A model generated the notes under the pieces. It did no database searches and was not told the origin of the DNA. It saw nothing but the letters and a program-made list of their open reading frames with translations. Positions 34,793 through 46,871 of a stretch of DNA of 64,000 nucleotides are shown here, piece after piece; within the stretch, counting starts at the first letter, position 1, and each line of letters opens with the position of its first letter. The DNA comes from Stenogyne calaminthoides (Eukaryota; Streptophyta; Magnoliopsida; Lamiales; Lamiaceae), in NCBI GenBank assembly GCA_037126765.1, contig JBBCBC010000037.1, positions 7,631,263 through 7,695,262 on the forward strand. Reading direction: 5' to 3'. The position numbers and the translations under genes are program-made.

Positions 34793-35048
34793 ATACCCCC
34801 GTAGGGTTCTTACACGGACCCGGGACGTTAAACTCGATTGGGCGTGTTGGTATCGCTTCGTATTAAATCTTGCATTTTTGAATTTATATCGATGTTTATA
34901 TAAAATCATATTTCTCCGCCTTAATCCACTTTCTCTCTTTTCTCACTCGTTTTTTAATAGTCTATGCGTTCGAAAGTTTCGGTGAAGGGCCTCAATCGTT
35001 CGTGAAGAAATTCATTCGGGTAACGCGATTCTTAACTATTTTGTAATT

Positions 35049-38006
35049 ATGGCCTCTTTGCTCGAACTCCTCTGTTCAATCCGACCATCCGCAGTTCCTT
35101 CTCCTTCCCCTATCGGTAGAATCCCCGTAGTAATGTAAATCGTCGGAGACAAATGTCTCGAATTCGGGATTTCGTTGGCAATTTCGGCAACCATTTGCCG
35201 TTCTTTCCTCCGATTCAATGAAGCCCTAACGAAATAGGGACTTGGCGTAAATGATTCGTCGGAGGACTCGATTATGATTCTTCGCCCCAAATTGATTAGG
35301 TCTAGGGCGTTGATAATGTTAATGTAGATAGAAATGACAATGTTGTGAGGGAAATTTTGGCAGAATTTAACCCCTGGATCGAACATAGGAGTAGATGGCG
35401 AGCAAAGCTTTGAACTTGATATACCTATTGGTGTCCCTCATAGTCCAACATATAGCGATTATAATGCTTCGTTATAGTTTCGATTTGCCCAAGCAACCAC
35501 ATAAGAATAGGGTAGAGAACGCAGTACCCAAATGAGCAAAATAAATGAGCATAATTGATGAAGATATGCTCGCCAACAAGATAAAATTTATGAAACCCCA
35601 AGGATGTTTTTTTTTCTAGGCACCGGGTCCTGATGAGCGGGCTGATCAACCTCACCCGGCTCATGGTCATGATGAATTTGGACACCATGGAAGTTCGGCC
35701 TCCGATTTCTTCTCTTCATCCCGCTATCACCCGCTTGCTTGTTGAATGGAACATTACCATTACTCACTCAAACCGAATGGATGGCATATGATTATGAGTT
35801 TTTGACCTTGTTTGGTAAAATGAAACCAAGATATTATCCTTCTAAAAACTTGAACTTGCTCGATTGGTGCACTTGACTCGTCCGAGGGGTGAACACGGAT
35901 GGTTGTTTATGCAGGCCAATGCTAAGTGCAAAATCATTGAAGATGTCTTAGAACAAAATTAAGCGATTGGAAGGAAAAAAAAATTTCATTGGGGGCGATT
36001 GGAAAAGCCCGCCCTCTGGAAGCGAACCAAATGCTCGTTTAGACATCCCCCAATCGACTGAAGTAAAGTAAGTGATTTTATATCTTTCATTCTTCATTTA
36101 AACCCATTTTAACTCACTTTTTATTTCGGGGATTCTACCCCAACGGACAAGAGACAAAGACGGCTATTTCATTCGGCGTTGGCAAATTGATCTGGAATCT
36201 CGTTCGGAGCGATCTGTGATAACTTTGAATCTGCTTGATCGAGAAAGAAAAATGAGGTTTGTTCGTGCCTCCTCATCATATTATTCTTTGTTAATCCTTT
36301 CCGTAATGATTATCTTCCGCTTTTTGTATGTCTTGTGCGCCTTTTTGTTCACGTTATCCTTTGGTTCTCATTGAATCATTCTATTTACAAAACTTTCCCT
36401 GTTTGTGACCATTGCTTTGAGTACAACCCGAACACACCGAGATGGCTTTCGGAGAGAAAAAGCCCAGAGCTTGTTTTGATTCAGTCCGAAGCGAGAGGCT
36501 GTGTGCAGTAGGGAGGCGAAGGTGACTAAACGAAAGGTCCCCTGAGAATTAAGTCGAGCACATCCGGGCTCCCGCTCGGTGAGAAGGGGTTGGCGAACAA
36601 GCTCCACCAAAGAAAAAGACCAAGGGTGGGATCGAGAGAACAGGCCGGAGAGAACAGTGGCCTTTAGCAACAGGGGCCGAACGAGCAAACTCGCATTTGA
36701 CGAATCGATGCCGCCAGTCGACTCTGACCCCCTCAAGTCGAGGTATGATTAGAGCGCCGCTTCATTGTTGGTCCCATTTCGCAGATTGTTGAAATGGAAG
36801 TTGCACATCTTTCTCCACCTCCAAACGACCCCGATCATGACTCCATTAGATCCCGAGCTCCGATCTCCTCAAGATAAATCATTCCCAGGATGGGATCCAT
36901 TTCGCGTGGTGTACATTTTGCTTTCGCTCTCAGAGTCGCTTTGGTTTACGTTGATATCTCTATTCTCACTTGGTCATATATATATATATATATATATATT
37001 GCGGAGTTAAGGAGTTTGTCGCCTTTAATGCCCAACTCGAAGAATTACTTTTGCTTTCGTAGTGTTCGCCAAAGTTCCAGCGCGTTAGGAGCATGTTCAA
37101 AAAGCTTGCGGACTCGCTTCAAAGCGTGGACTCTTGATCTGGAGGAGTCCACTTCTGAGTCCCACCCCTGGAAAATATCGTTTGGGGCTGGTGCTTGAGG
37201 CCAATCTATGGTCGCTTCTTGAGAAAGCTTATGCTCAATCCGCTAACCTCCAAGCCAATTATTTGGCTTTGATTAGAACTTTGAAGATAAGGTAGTCGAA
37301 ATGAGCAGGGTCCAGATGAACCGAGATTGGCTCGAGCAACTGTTTTAGGCAAAAGGGCGCCCATCGGGACTCGAGGAGGATACCGCCAATTTCAAGAGAA
37401 TGCTTTCGCTGGCTCGAAGATGATTTCGTCCAACAAGAGAGGCAATCAATCGATCTCGGGAGGAGGTGATCAATATACGAAAGAGCTCAAGAAGAAATGA
37501 ATGTTGAGCTTCGAAACTCCGGTTTGGTGTTGAAAAAATGGAAAGTGAGAGGGGACGACTCGGCCAACAAAACTTCATCATTCTTTGGGAGACTAATACT
37601 CGTTTAGGTCTCAAAAACTCAAAATCGCACGAGATGAAGAGTATGTCGACTCTATGTCGAACTTCTCGATATATTCGCTTTCGCCGACAATGTTGGTTCG
37701 ACCGTTTCGCGGATACTCAAAAATAACAAATTTCTCCTCTCGTATCCAAATTTTCAAAGAAGATCGATTGATAACCCTCCGGATCGCAACCTTCCAATGT
37801 CGATTTAAATGATGCAATGCGATTTCTCCGTTCTTCCTGAAGGGATCAAAGTTGATGATCCAATTCTAGATGAGGAAGAGGGCTCAGACATGAATATCAC
37901 TGAGGTTGCTGGCCAAAGTCTTCAAATTGAGCCTGGGACCGATCAGGTACAGGACGAGCATAGGGGACCTCTGAAAACCGAACGCACCGGTGACGGCGTT
38001 TGGTAA
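35049..38006 (+). pseudogene. Antisense additional ORF of the gypsy element ('putative gypsy-type transposon' domain), broken
   Basis: The plus strand, opposite to gag-pol, carries a broken protein between the integrase and the 3' LTR. A plausible start is ATG at 35049 (MASLLELLCSIRPSAVPSPS). Around 35900-36050 frames read EHGWLFMQANAKCKIIEDV and, after a shift, KNFIGGDWKSPPSGSE. This matches the W-x-F-x2-A-x4-K...K-x-F-F block of the 'putative gypsy type transposon' family found in plant Tat-like elements. The middle (37200-37650) is charged and looks coiled-coil. The C-terminus is an intact 65-codon acidic frame at 37809-38006. Antisense ORFs at this place are known for some Tat elements (Grande-type, by recall). 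Function unknown. Confidence 0.6.
36977..37002. repeat. (TA)n microsatellite inside the antisense ORF region
   Basis: About 12 TA units. It interrupts the antisense reading frame, and two short chance ORFs run through it. Confidence 0.85.
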
Positions 38007-38009
38007 CCC

Positions 38010-39939
38010 GACCATCTGAAAGGAGTTATTGTTGAGAAATTTGAGCACAATTCGTTCGATGTTTCTCTCCCGTTTACCCCCAATTTTGACTTTGTTCCTT
38101 GATGTTTATTTTTTCTTTGTCGAACATGCGTTATGTAATTTTTTGGTCTTCTTCACTCTTTTGTTCAAACAACGCCTTTAACACTTTTGATTTCTTGTCT
38201 TTTGTTCGAACATATTTACAATTGGACGAATGGATTATATACCGAACTGTTTCCTCTAACCTGTTTGTTGAGGATGAATGTTGATACTTGTGTTGCTTGA
38301 TGTTTGCTTTGTTGCTTTGTGTTCGCTTTATTGCTTTCCAGTTTTTGCCCCTTTTCTTCTGAATAAATTCGAACATTGGGTTTGCCTATGCCCGCTCCTG
38401 ACTTCTTTCGTTTTTGATTGTCTTATTGACGTTGCAATCGGTTGATCGTCTTATTTAGATGCGACCAGATGGGTTACTTTATGAACCCCCTTTCTTGGTC
38501 TTGCGATCGTCTTATTTAGGTCGATCAACTTCGTAATAGGGTAGTCTTATTTAATTTGCGACCCGCTCGTCACCCTTTTGCTTCTGGTATCTGTAAGTAC
38601 TAGTCGTCTTATGTGACTTGCGTACCCATTACTTCTTTTTTTGTCGGGAATCGAGTCTGAACTTCGTTAAATCGGTGAACATAGACTGGGCTCGTTCATC
38701 TTTTTCTAGCCGTCCCCCTATTTAGGTCATTACCTCAAAATAAACTTAACTAGAAAATCTTAGCGAACAAAAGTACATATATCTTTCTTTTTCTTTTTGC
38801 AACACTTTGTATTCTATTACATCATTCATATGAAGAAGACTATCTATTACACAACTTATTGTCATCGACTAGGGTTTTGATTTTAAACCTTGTCTTGAGT
38901 AAACCTTAACCTAACTCACGCTTGTCCGCGAGAATTGATGTTGACAAGTATGTGGCACATCATCCTGTCTACCACTTCTTTCTCTTGTAACATGCTTTCA
39001 GGCAAAGAAGAAGATAAACTTTTGTCCTCCCAGACAAGTTGTGGTTATCTTGGCGATTTCGGGCATGGCGTGTGGCGTTCTTCTTTCCGCTTAAAATAAG
39101 TCGAAAGCAAAACTTTCAGCTCGCACCATTCTGTCCCTCCAATAGATGCACGAGCATCGGCGATCCGCATCTTGTTTCGGCCGGACACTATGACATCCCT
39201 CGCCGGAGGAGATTTTGGGGATCATGGGACCTACGTGGCTTGTCATCGCGTAGCGATGAAGAACGCGTGGAGTGGCAACCATGACTCTGCCGAGCATCTT
39301 GAGTCCGCAGAACGAGCTTCAACTCTGTGCTCGCAAAGTCATCTGAAAGTAAAAATCTTTCGTGTCGAGTAGAACACTTGATTGAATTAATGATTCTTTG
39401 AATCGAGTCAATTCTTCTACGTCTGAGGGGCATACTAAACCGAAAGCTTCCTTCCCGAGAATCGCGATTTTTTCCTTTTTTCTTTTCATTTTTTTCTTCT
39501 CGCTTTTTTCAATTTATCGGTATGCCCCCTATTTATAGAACTATCCCAAGTCAGGTGTTGATGCAGTGGCTGGTGCTAGCTCTCTTATTTTTGTTCCCCT
39601 TTGACATCTGTTAGAACTTTTTGTGACTCTTGCTCAAAAAATTAACTCATCCCTGCGCATGGTCGCCACCACTTGTCAACTCGTTCCGATATGTATCTTC
39701 CTGGCGACAAGCCATTTTGACCGCGTTATCTTAAATCTAACGATAGTGTTGTCCAAAGATCTTTCTTGAAGATATGCATCGAGAATGATATACTCTTCTT
39801 TTTATGGTCGTCTACTCGTTTTTTTGAATATGGTCTGATTGTGTTCGGCCCTTTGTATTCGTTTATTCTCTGAGAACATTGTGTTCGCCAACAATATGCT
39901 AACCTTTTAGTTGTTTTAACTTTGTTAAAAAGCCGACAC
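38010..39939. other. Non-coding part of the gypsy element between integrase and the antisense ORF
   Basis: Contains a region of loosely repeated GTCTTATTTAGNTNGATC-type units at about 38430-38620 (GATCGTCTTATTTAGATGCGA, GATCGTCTTATTTAGGTCGA, TAGTCTTATTTAATTTGCGA). No credible frame is seen on either strand. Confidence 0.5.
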
Positions 39940-40950
39940 TATGCTCGCCTTTATTGATAGTATTGTTTCAAATTTGACGCGTTCCACGAGTAAGACAATG
40001 GGACTCCATTCAAGTCCTCCAAGTCATATGCCCGGCTTTAGTAAACGCTACGTGACTCTGAAAAGGACCTTCCCATGCTCGACCGAACACACCACTTGGT
40101 ACCCCATTGATCGCCTTAAAACCAAATACCCACATTGAACTTCCAGCGTTCGACTTTGGAATTATAAAACTTTTATGATCTCTTTTTGTACATAGCATTC
40201 TTGAAATCACCTCCGTCCTTCTTTCTTCCAACAGTGCAGATTTGGTGGCGCTGGTCATTAATATATGCTCTCCAAAAGTCATTGTTCGATGACTTGGAAT
40301 CTTGATTCTGCGGGTATAACGAACTTTTCCGCACCAAATGCTAAAACAAACGGGGTCTCCGCAGTTGATGTTCAAAGTTGTTCGATAAGCCCATAATATT
40401 TCAGGCAACTCTTGAAATCCCTCCCCTTGGAATTATCAAGTCTAGCCTCGGCGGGTATGTTGATAATTTTATTAATCAACTTCAACTTGACCGTTTGGAT
40501 CGGATAATATGGAGTTGAGTAGTCTTTTTTATGCCCCAATGAGCACAATTTTGTCCAATTCACTTCCATCGAATTGTTTGTCGTTATCGGTGACCAATGA
40601 TTGGGGAAGCCCAAATCGGCGGATGATACTTTTCCAAACAAAGTTCCACATCCTTTGTTCGGTGATCTTGACAATGGCCTCGCTTCCCCATTTAGTATAA
40701 TAATCAACGGCCACCACAAAGATATCTAACTCCCGATGTGCGAAGAGGAAATGGGCCGATCAAATCGATCCCTATTGGCAAAAAAGACCATGGGCTATAA
40801 ATCGACACCAATTCTTCGGTGGGCTATGAATAAATGGAGCATGTACTGGCATTGATGACACGCTAGCGAGCATATCGCGCGAATCCTTTTTGAGGGTTGG
40901 CCAATAATAACCTTGCTCGATTATTTTATGTGCGGGACGAGGCCACCAGA
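39940..40950 (-). pseudogene. Gypsy integrase region, degenerate
   Basis: The minus strand gives VAVDYYTKWGSEAIVKITEQ near 40710, WKSIIRRFGLPQSLVTDND near 40620 and MPEILWAYRTTLN near 40400, the D,D-x-E core landmarks of gypsy integrase. The zinc-finger end lies near 40900. Frames are interrupted. Confidence 0.85.
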
Positions 40951-41189
40951 TGATTTCCGATACTCGTCATGGATTTGTTGCGTAAGATACATGTCCTTCT
41001 TCGGGAGTAATACACTTCCGAAGTGGAAGTGAGAAGCTTCTTTTGTACAAATGCTCGCCTATAATAGTATATCGAAAGCGGTCAGAATCTCTGAGGCGGC
41101 TTGTGCCCTATTTTCGCGGAGAAGTCCTTTTTGTAAGTAACTTCGTTATTGAGTCATCCAAGTTTCTTGTTTTGTTATTATTTGGGCGA

Positions 41190-42060
41190 TCATAATTTCA
41201 GAACCGATGGCGTGCGGTGCCGGATTTACCACAATATCTCATTGTGTTTGTCCACTCCTTCCTGGCTGTTGCCAAAGCGTGCAAAGCATCAACAAAAGAA
41301 TTATCCAATCGTGGTAATTGTTCGATAAAAACTTGTTCAAAATGCTCGAGCAATTCTTTTGCTATTTGTTGATATTGTGCCATCCGTTTGCGCCGAGCCG
41401 ATTGGTGTGCGTACATTTTGATAAACAATTATCCGGGAATCGCTATAGATCATCAACCTCTTGATTCCCATTGTCATTGCCATCGTAATCCAAATGATCA
41501 ATGCTTCATATTCACCGTTATTTGTAGAATGGAAATTAAATCGGATGGTTGTTGTAAATGTTTGTTTGGTTGGTGATGAGAACTACACGCCTGCTCGCTC
41601 TTTGAACTTGTTGATGAACCATCAACATACATGTGCCATGGTTGATCGACAATTTTTTCGGAATTTGTGGATATGTCAACTCAACCATGAAGTCGGCCAT
41701 AGCTTGGCCTTCATTCTTTAAATGAGCTTAACGAATGTATCGAATGTCCTAACTCCACCGCCCATTTGAGCAACTCCGCCGAAGTATCTGGTCGATTGGA
41801 GGACTTCAGCGCAATGGAAATCTTGATCAATACCTCAAATCCGAGTGGTCGAAAAAATATGGTCGCAATTTTTACGACACTCATTACTAGGCGTATCTTT
41901 AATTTCTCGATGGAGGATATCGAGTTCGGCCTTTTTAAGCACTTGGCTAACATAGTAAATGGGCAAATGTGTGGTCCCTTCGCGCGTCTGAGCACGCGGA
42001 TCGATTGCATGTTCGGACGCAAAGAAGATACTGAGATAGAGTTGTTCACAGGATAGGCTT
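41190..42060 (-). pseudogene. Gypsy RNase H region(s), degenerate
   Basis: Fragments near 42049-41750 match the retroviral-type connection/RNase H segment (EDTRSD-like, then KWAVELG). Near 41690-41450 codons read WKLYVDGSS-like, AGVVLI and NGEYEALI, an RNase H of the additional archaeal type known from Tat elements, followed by YSDSRI near 41440 and a Lys-rich helix (RRKRMAQYQQIAKELLEHFE). Two RNase H domains in series support the Tat assignment but rest on broken frames. Confidence 0.6.
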
Positions 42061-43000
42061 AGACGAAGGTCCGAGTATCTGCCAGTCTTCGCTTCAATGA
42101 TTCAAATGCATTTTGGCAATGCTCGGTCCATCGAATTTCCCTTCTTTAATGCATCAAAGAAAGGTTTACATTTGTCCCCAATTCGTGATATAAATCGGCT
42201 CACGGAGGCTAATCGTCCGGTTAACTTTTGGACCTCTTTCAAATTTCTGGGGGCTTGCATATCGAGCATGGCTTGAATCTTTTGTGGTTCGCTTCAATCC
42301 CCGCCGACTAACCATATGTCCGAGGAATTTCCTAGTGAATCCCAAAGCTACATTTCTTGGGATTTAACTTCATATTGTATTTCTGAGTATATCGAACGTT
42401 TGTGTGAGGTGGGTGATGTGGTCTTCCTTATGTTCGCTCTTTTACCACAATATCGTCAATGTATACTTCAATTGTTCGGCCGATGTATTCGTCGAACATT
42501 TTGTTCACCAAACGTTGATATGTTGCTCGGCATTCTTTAATCCGAATGGCATGCGTTGCCGGCCATAAAGATATTCTTTTCATTTGTAGAATCGCCAGAT
42601 CCTTTTGATCGTCGGGGATCATGGGTATTTGGTGATAACCAAAATGCATCCATGAATGTCATGATTTCATGGCCCGTCAGACATCAACCAAATAATCAAT
42701 ATGCGGCATCGGAAAAATTATCCTTTGGACATGCCTTATTCAAATCGATGAAATCAATACCACGGTCTCCAAGATCCATTGGATTTGTTAACGAAACGAG
42801 GTTATGCTTCATCTTGGGCATTTTACCTCTCGGATCGGTTTTGTTGTCAAGCGAACTTTTTTGATTTCATTATTCATCGCGATATTTTTTCTCGACTAAA
42901 CTTTCTGCGTTTTTGGACAAGCGGAGCTTGTATTGGATCAAGGTTGAGGAGTGGCGAGGCATGCTCGGATCTATTCAACCATGTCCTCGTGTGACCATGC
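42050..43000 (-). pseudogene. Gypsy reverse transcriptase region, degenerate
   Basis: The minus strand reads HFGYHQIPMIPDDQKD near 42640, a version of the RT motif GYNQIPM-x-P-DDQ. MPFGLKNAEQ follows in another frame near 42540, then ATYQRLVNKMFDEYIGRTIE with YIDDIVVK near 42440, the Y-I-D-D active site. Frames alternate every few dozen codons. Confidence 0.8.
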
Positions 43001-43469
43001 GAACACATCTAAGTTTGCTTGAAGGTAAGCAATCATTTCGTTCGGATTGTTCGAGGGTAATTACGAGCCAACGAACACTTCTAACTTCAGTGCGTTTCCG
43101 GTCGACATTGATTGGCTCCAGTTGCTCAACAGGGGTTACCTTCTTTTTTTTTTGCTTCCACCGAGGATCTTGGATGGACCCCTGTGGTCGCCATCAACCT
43201 CCATGGGTTCAAAACCTATCACGAGGCTCTAGGTCCGTTTGCTTCGTTCGGTGGATCGATATTCATTTGATCTAGGAGATCTGGGGAACTAGTTACCAAC
43301 CCGAATCTGTGTTCGCGTGATTCGTGCTTCGGGCGGTAGTTTATGCCCGTCGAACTTATGTTCGCTTGGAAAATGTTTAAAAGGGGTTTTTGCTCTCGGC
43401 TTGACTCACCAATCTCCCCTGTTTGTTCCATCATGTTAACAATATTTTGTTTTTTCCGGTACACATGAT

Positions 43470-45760
43470 AGCAAACAATCTCGAGCTTTTTTTTGATCTC
43501 CTTTTACACTCCCCTTCCATCTTGTGCCGGAAATTTAACACAATAAGAATACGGAATGAACAAAGCTTTGAATTCTGAATAAAACCAGGCGACTAGAAAC
43601 CCGTTATAAGTAGGATCGAACATCGACGATTACAAAGTCTAGCATCCTAGTTCGTCGAATGTCCGAATTCAAAGTTGATTCTAGCTCGACTCACCTAACC
43701 TAATCATGCCATAGGGTCGTTACTGATTCCCCAAAAACCCATTATAGTATGATTACATGGTTCAATATAACGCTCAAATCCCCAACTTGTTTTTCCATCT
43801 GGCGAAGGGTATTGACGAACAAAATGTTCGCATAAGCTCCAAATCAACTAAGAGGCGATGTACCTTCAACCCAAGGAGACGAAAGCGATGGTTAAAGTCG
43901 TTGTGGGGAGTTATAATTCCGTCGAGATCGTCCTCAAAAAAAATGATTTGGTGTGTAGGTGGGGAACTAGATGATCGTTCGCCACCTTCACTTTGATGGA
44001 TGTCTGCGTGGCACGCAGCGTCTCCATCTTTTTCATCTGTTAGATAACGTTGGTGCTGGTAACATCCACCCGCGGGACCATATTCGGGACGTATCATGTG
44101 GATTTCTTGGCTTTCTCGACCTCTTCCCACGATGAGAGGCCCTCTTTTGGGCGTTTGAGATCTCTTACGTGATTCTTCGGGATCACTATCGGATGTTTGT
44201 TCGACCTTTCGGCTTTCCTTCGGTCTTACATTTTTTTACGTTGGCGAATCCTGTTACGGGCTTTTTAAGAACCGGGAAGACGATTTTCTTCATATAAACT
44301 TCCAAAGTTGGCGAGTAAATCGCGGCAATTTTACGTATTGTGCCCGATGTACTCGTGATAATTACAATATTTGGGCGTTAAATCGACATTATCCATTACA
44401 ATTCTTCTTGGCCATCCAACATGTCCCGATCTTTAATTTGGTTAAAGATAGTTTTACTAAAACGCCAAGAGACTTCGTGAGAGGCGTTTAACTTCGCTTC
44501 TTTCTTCAAAAGGTTTGAAAGAGCACGGGGGTCTGTGACTTCTTCATTCGTTTTTCTTTCCGAAAACTTTCCTAACGATAGGCTCTGTCTCAATTGTGAT
44601 TGTGCGAGCAAATCTTGCATGGCTATGATTTTAGCCGCCGCCTCGAAACTCGAGTATGAGTTAAAGCCAATCTTGATGCATGGCCTTCCACATATCATAT
44701 TTAAAGTCGGGGCCTCCGACCACCGCGTGAGGATCTTAAGCGTCCTCTTCAACCTGGGGCTCCATCATACAAACATTTATCAAATCTTTCTATGTATGCT
44801 CGATCGGACTCCACCTTTTAGTTGGGAAAAATGTGCGAACCTTTGTTTCGTTGTGAGAAGCGCACACACATGGATGAAAAGTGGGACAAAAATTGCCGCC
44901 CCATTTGTGCGAAAGATGTGATGGACCTTGCGGGTAAAGTAGAAAACCATCTATGTGCCGATCACCCAAAAGTCATAGGGAATGATCGGCATTAAGGTCG
45001 CGTCAGTAGCCCCATCGCGATCATAAAGTCCTCGAATATTTGCCGAGATGGACATGAGGATCCGGCTTCGGATCGAAAATGGGAATTGGCGGCCGGTCTT
45101 TGCGACTTTCTCTTGTACTTCGCCGCCATGATCACGGCTGGTGATAATGGCGGCGAAGTCTGATGCTCGCTCGAGGGTGGCTCTTGTCGCGGCGGATCGG
45201 CTGTAATCCCTCCGATGGCTTTTTTGCATTTCCGCAAATTTTGTGGGATTGATAGACTTAGATAGGGGTTTGTTTCCCCATCATGAGGATCCCGTGGATC
45301 ATGCTCGTGATAGGGCGATCCCCCTCTCCAAGTTTGTGCTTGACTACCCAATCGGTGATGGATAGACAACTTTGTTCCCGCCGATTTTTGTTGGCGTCAC
45401 GGATCTTTATGAAGATCCGAATGTGCGGGCATCTCTATTGATGTCCCTTTCGGATCTGCCGCTTATTATTGCCGATTCGGTCTTTGGCGGAGAGCCTCAA
45501 ACGTCAAACGGCGATGGTCTAGACCGAGGTCGTTTTCGCCATTCGACGATATCATCCGTTTTTTTTTGGCCCCGCTGCGGTTTTCTTTTTAACTTGCTCG
45601 CCGTCGGTGTATCGCGAGTGTTGCTCTTCATCTTTTGAGCTTCTAACTTTGCCAATTCTTTTTCCCCCTCTTTTCGTACTTTCATAACAAAGAAAGTGAT
45701 GGCTTTTTGTAATGGTCGCCGGATCATTGGCTATATCCTCAAGATTGATAGTCTCCAACT
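43470..45760 (-). pseudogene. Gypsy gag and protease region, degenerate
   Basis: Minus-strand fragments include a Lys/Arg-rich N-terminal stretch (near 45500-45730), a PRQIFEDF-like segment near 45050, a DRAYIERFDKCLYD-like gag motif near 44790, and a KKNCNG segment near 44390. The region from about 44000 to 43880 reads IIFFEDDLDGIITPHND, the conserved strand just before the protease in Tat-type gag-pol. The HRLLVD stretch near 43850 replaces the protease active-site context. Stops and shifts occur throughout. Confidence 0.7.
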
Positions 45761-45940
45761 TGCACGATCTTTATGAGGTTATTATTTGGGCCTCTTTTAC
45801 GGTCATGTGGTCGGCTTTTGTTCCGACCTCTCCGTTTGTGTTTCCTAGATTGAGGCATTTTATTTCTTTTTTCGCCTCGGCTAACTAGGGGTTCGTGTAT
45901 GGGTTGGTTTTTTTTTTTTTTTGCCTCCTTCTAGGCCTAT

Positions 45941-46866
45941 TGTTAATCGCGAGTCGTTTTTAGTTGATGAATATTATGTGGCTAATTTGATAACAACTCG
46001 CAAACAAAACATATACGTGTTAAATAAACGGTAAGTAAGATGAATTTGTTTACCCGGTTAAATCAAGAAATGACTACTCTGGGGGCATACCAAGCCGAGA
46101 TATTGTATTATGAGCTTCACATCGTCATAGTTCTTGATACATCTTATGAAGATGAATCGATCTGAGATAAAGATAATTTTTTCTCATTAGCAAAATGAGT
46201 GCTAGGGTTTTTGTTTATGTGCATGATCACTCGAACTTTTTTTTTAGTTCCTCTCCTCTCTGGGGATTTCTGTAGGTTATTTTTTTGTGAACCCTTATCT
46301 TCTTCTTTTTTTTCTTCCTTTTATATAGCACTCCGTAAGCATGAAATTTGGGTTGGTATAGATGAGGTGGAGTCTTTAGATCATCAAGAACCTCGGTGGT
46401 GTTGCCATGTTTCGACCGTCTTCTAGATTGATCTTAAGTCTAGCTTTGTGCGTAGGATGCTCTTTTGATCGTCCAAATTAATCTCTTGTTAGGTTGGACG
46501 TTTTGTTCGCCTCTTTTAATCATGTCGGTTTTATCTTTGGAAGATTGTCCTCCTCGAAACACAATAGCCCTCGGGATATTTGGGTCTTGGGATATTTGAG
46601 TGTCGAAGCACTCTCGACCCTTCAGGATTCCAAAGTATTTTGGCCTTTGATTCCTCGGTTTTGCTTATGGCCTTCTCGATTTTGCTTATCGATTCCTTTT
46701 TCTGACCGAGTAATGGATCGTTTGTTGATGAGGGCCGGTCGAAACAACTCGATCGGTTGGCGAACAAAAAGTAACTCATCCACTGGGCATAATTATTATA
46801 TTCGAATATTACACGTGTCGCTCTTTGATGTTCGATTAATCCTGATTTATTATATCGAACACAACA
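45941..46866 (-). repeat. 5' LTR of the gypsy element (926 bp)
   Basis: Right copy on the plus strand, 5' for the minus-strand element. It reads TGTTAATCGCGAGTCG at its left and TATCGAACACAACA at its right. A TATA-like CTATATAAAAGG on the minus strand (about 46316-46328) is a likely promoter. Against the other LTR the identity is high in some blocks and poor in short bursts. Confidence 0.88.
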
Positions 46867-46871
46867 TATCT

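Larger units (their letters stand above)
33880..46866 (-). mobile_element. Ty3/gypsy LTR retrotransposon, Tat-like lineage, 12,987 bp, with TATCT target duplication
   Basis: LTRs at 33880-34792 and 45941-46866 start TGT and end ACAACA. The direct repeat TATCT flanks the element at 33875-33879 and 46867-46871. Pol order on the minus strand (from the right: gag, protease, reverse transcriptase, RNase H, integrase) makes it Ty3/gypsy. The RNase H before the integrase, the lack of a visible chromodomain and the long tail with an antisense ORF fit the non-chromovirus Tat lineage. The sequence just before the left LTR on the minus strand (CTACGGGGGTAT) is a short polypurine-like tract, which confirms the left LTR as the 3' one. 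No standard primer-binding site was recognised next to the right LTR. All frames are interrupted. Confidence 0.9.

Noticed and set aside
36368..36736. 122-codon minus-strand frame inside the gypsy 3' region
   Set aside because: Lies opposite the recognisable plus-strand antisense protein and has no family features; likely a shadow.
44951..45369. Overlapping minus-strand frames as separate genes
   Set aside because: They are alternate frames of the broken gag region.
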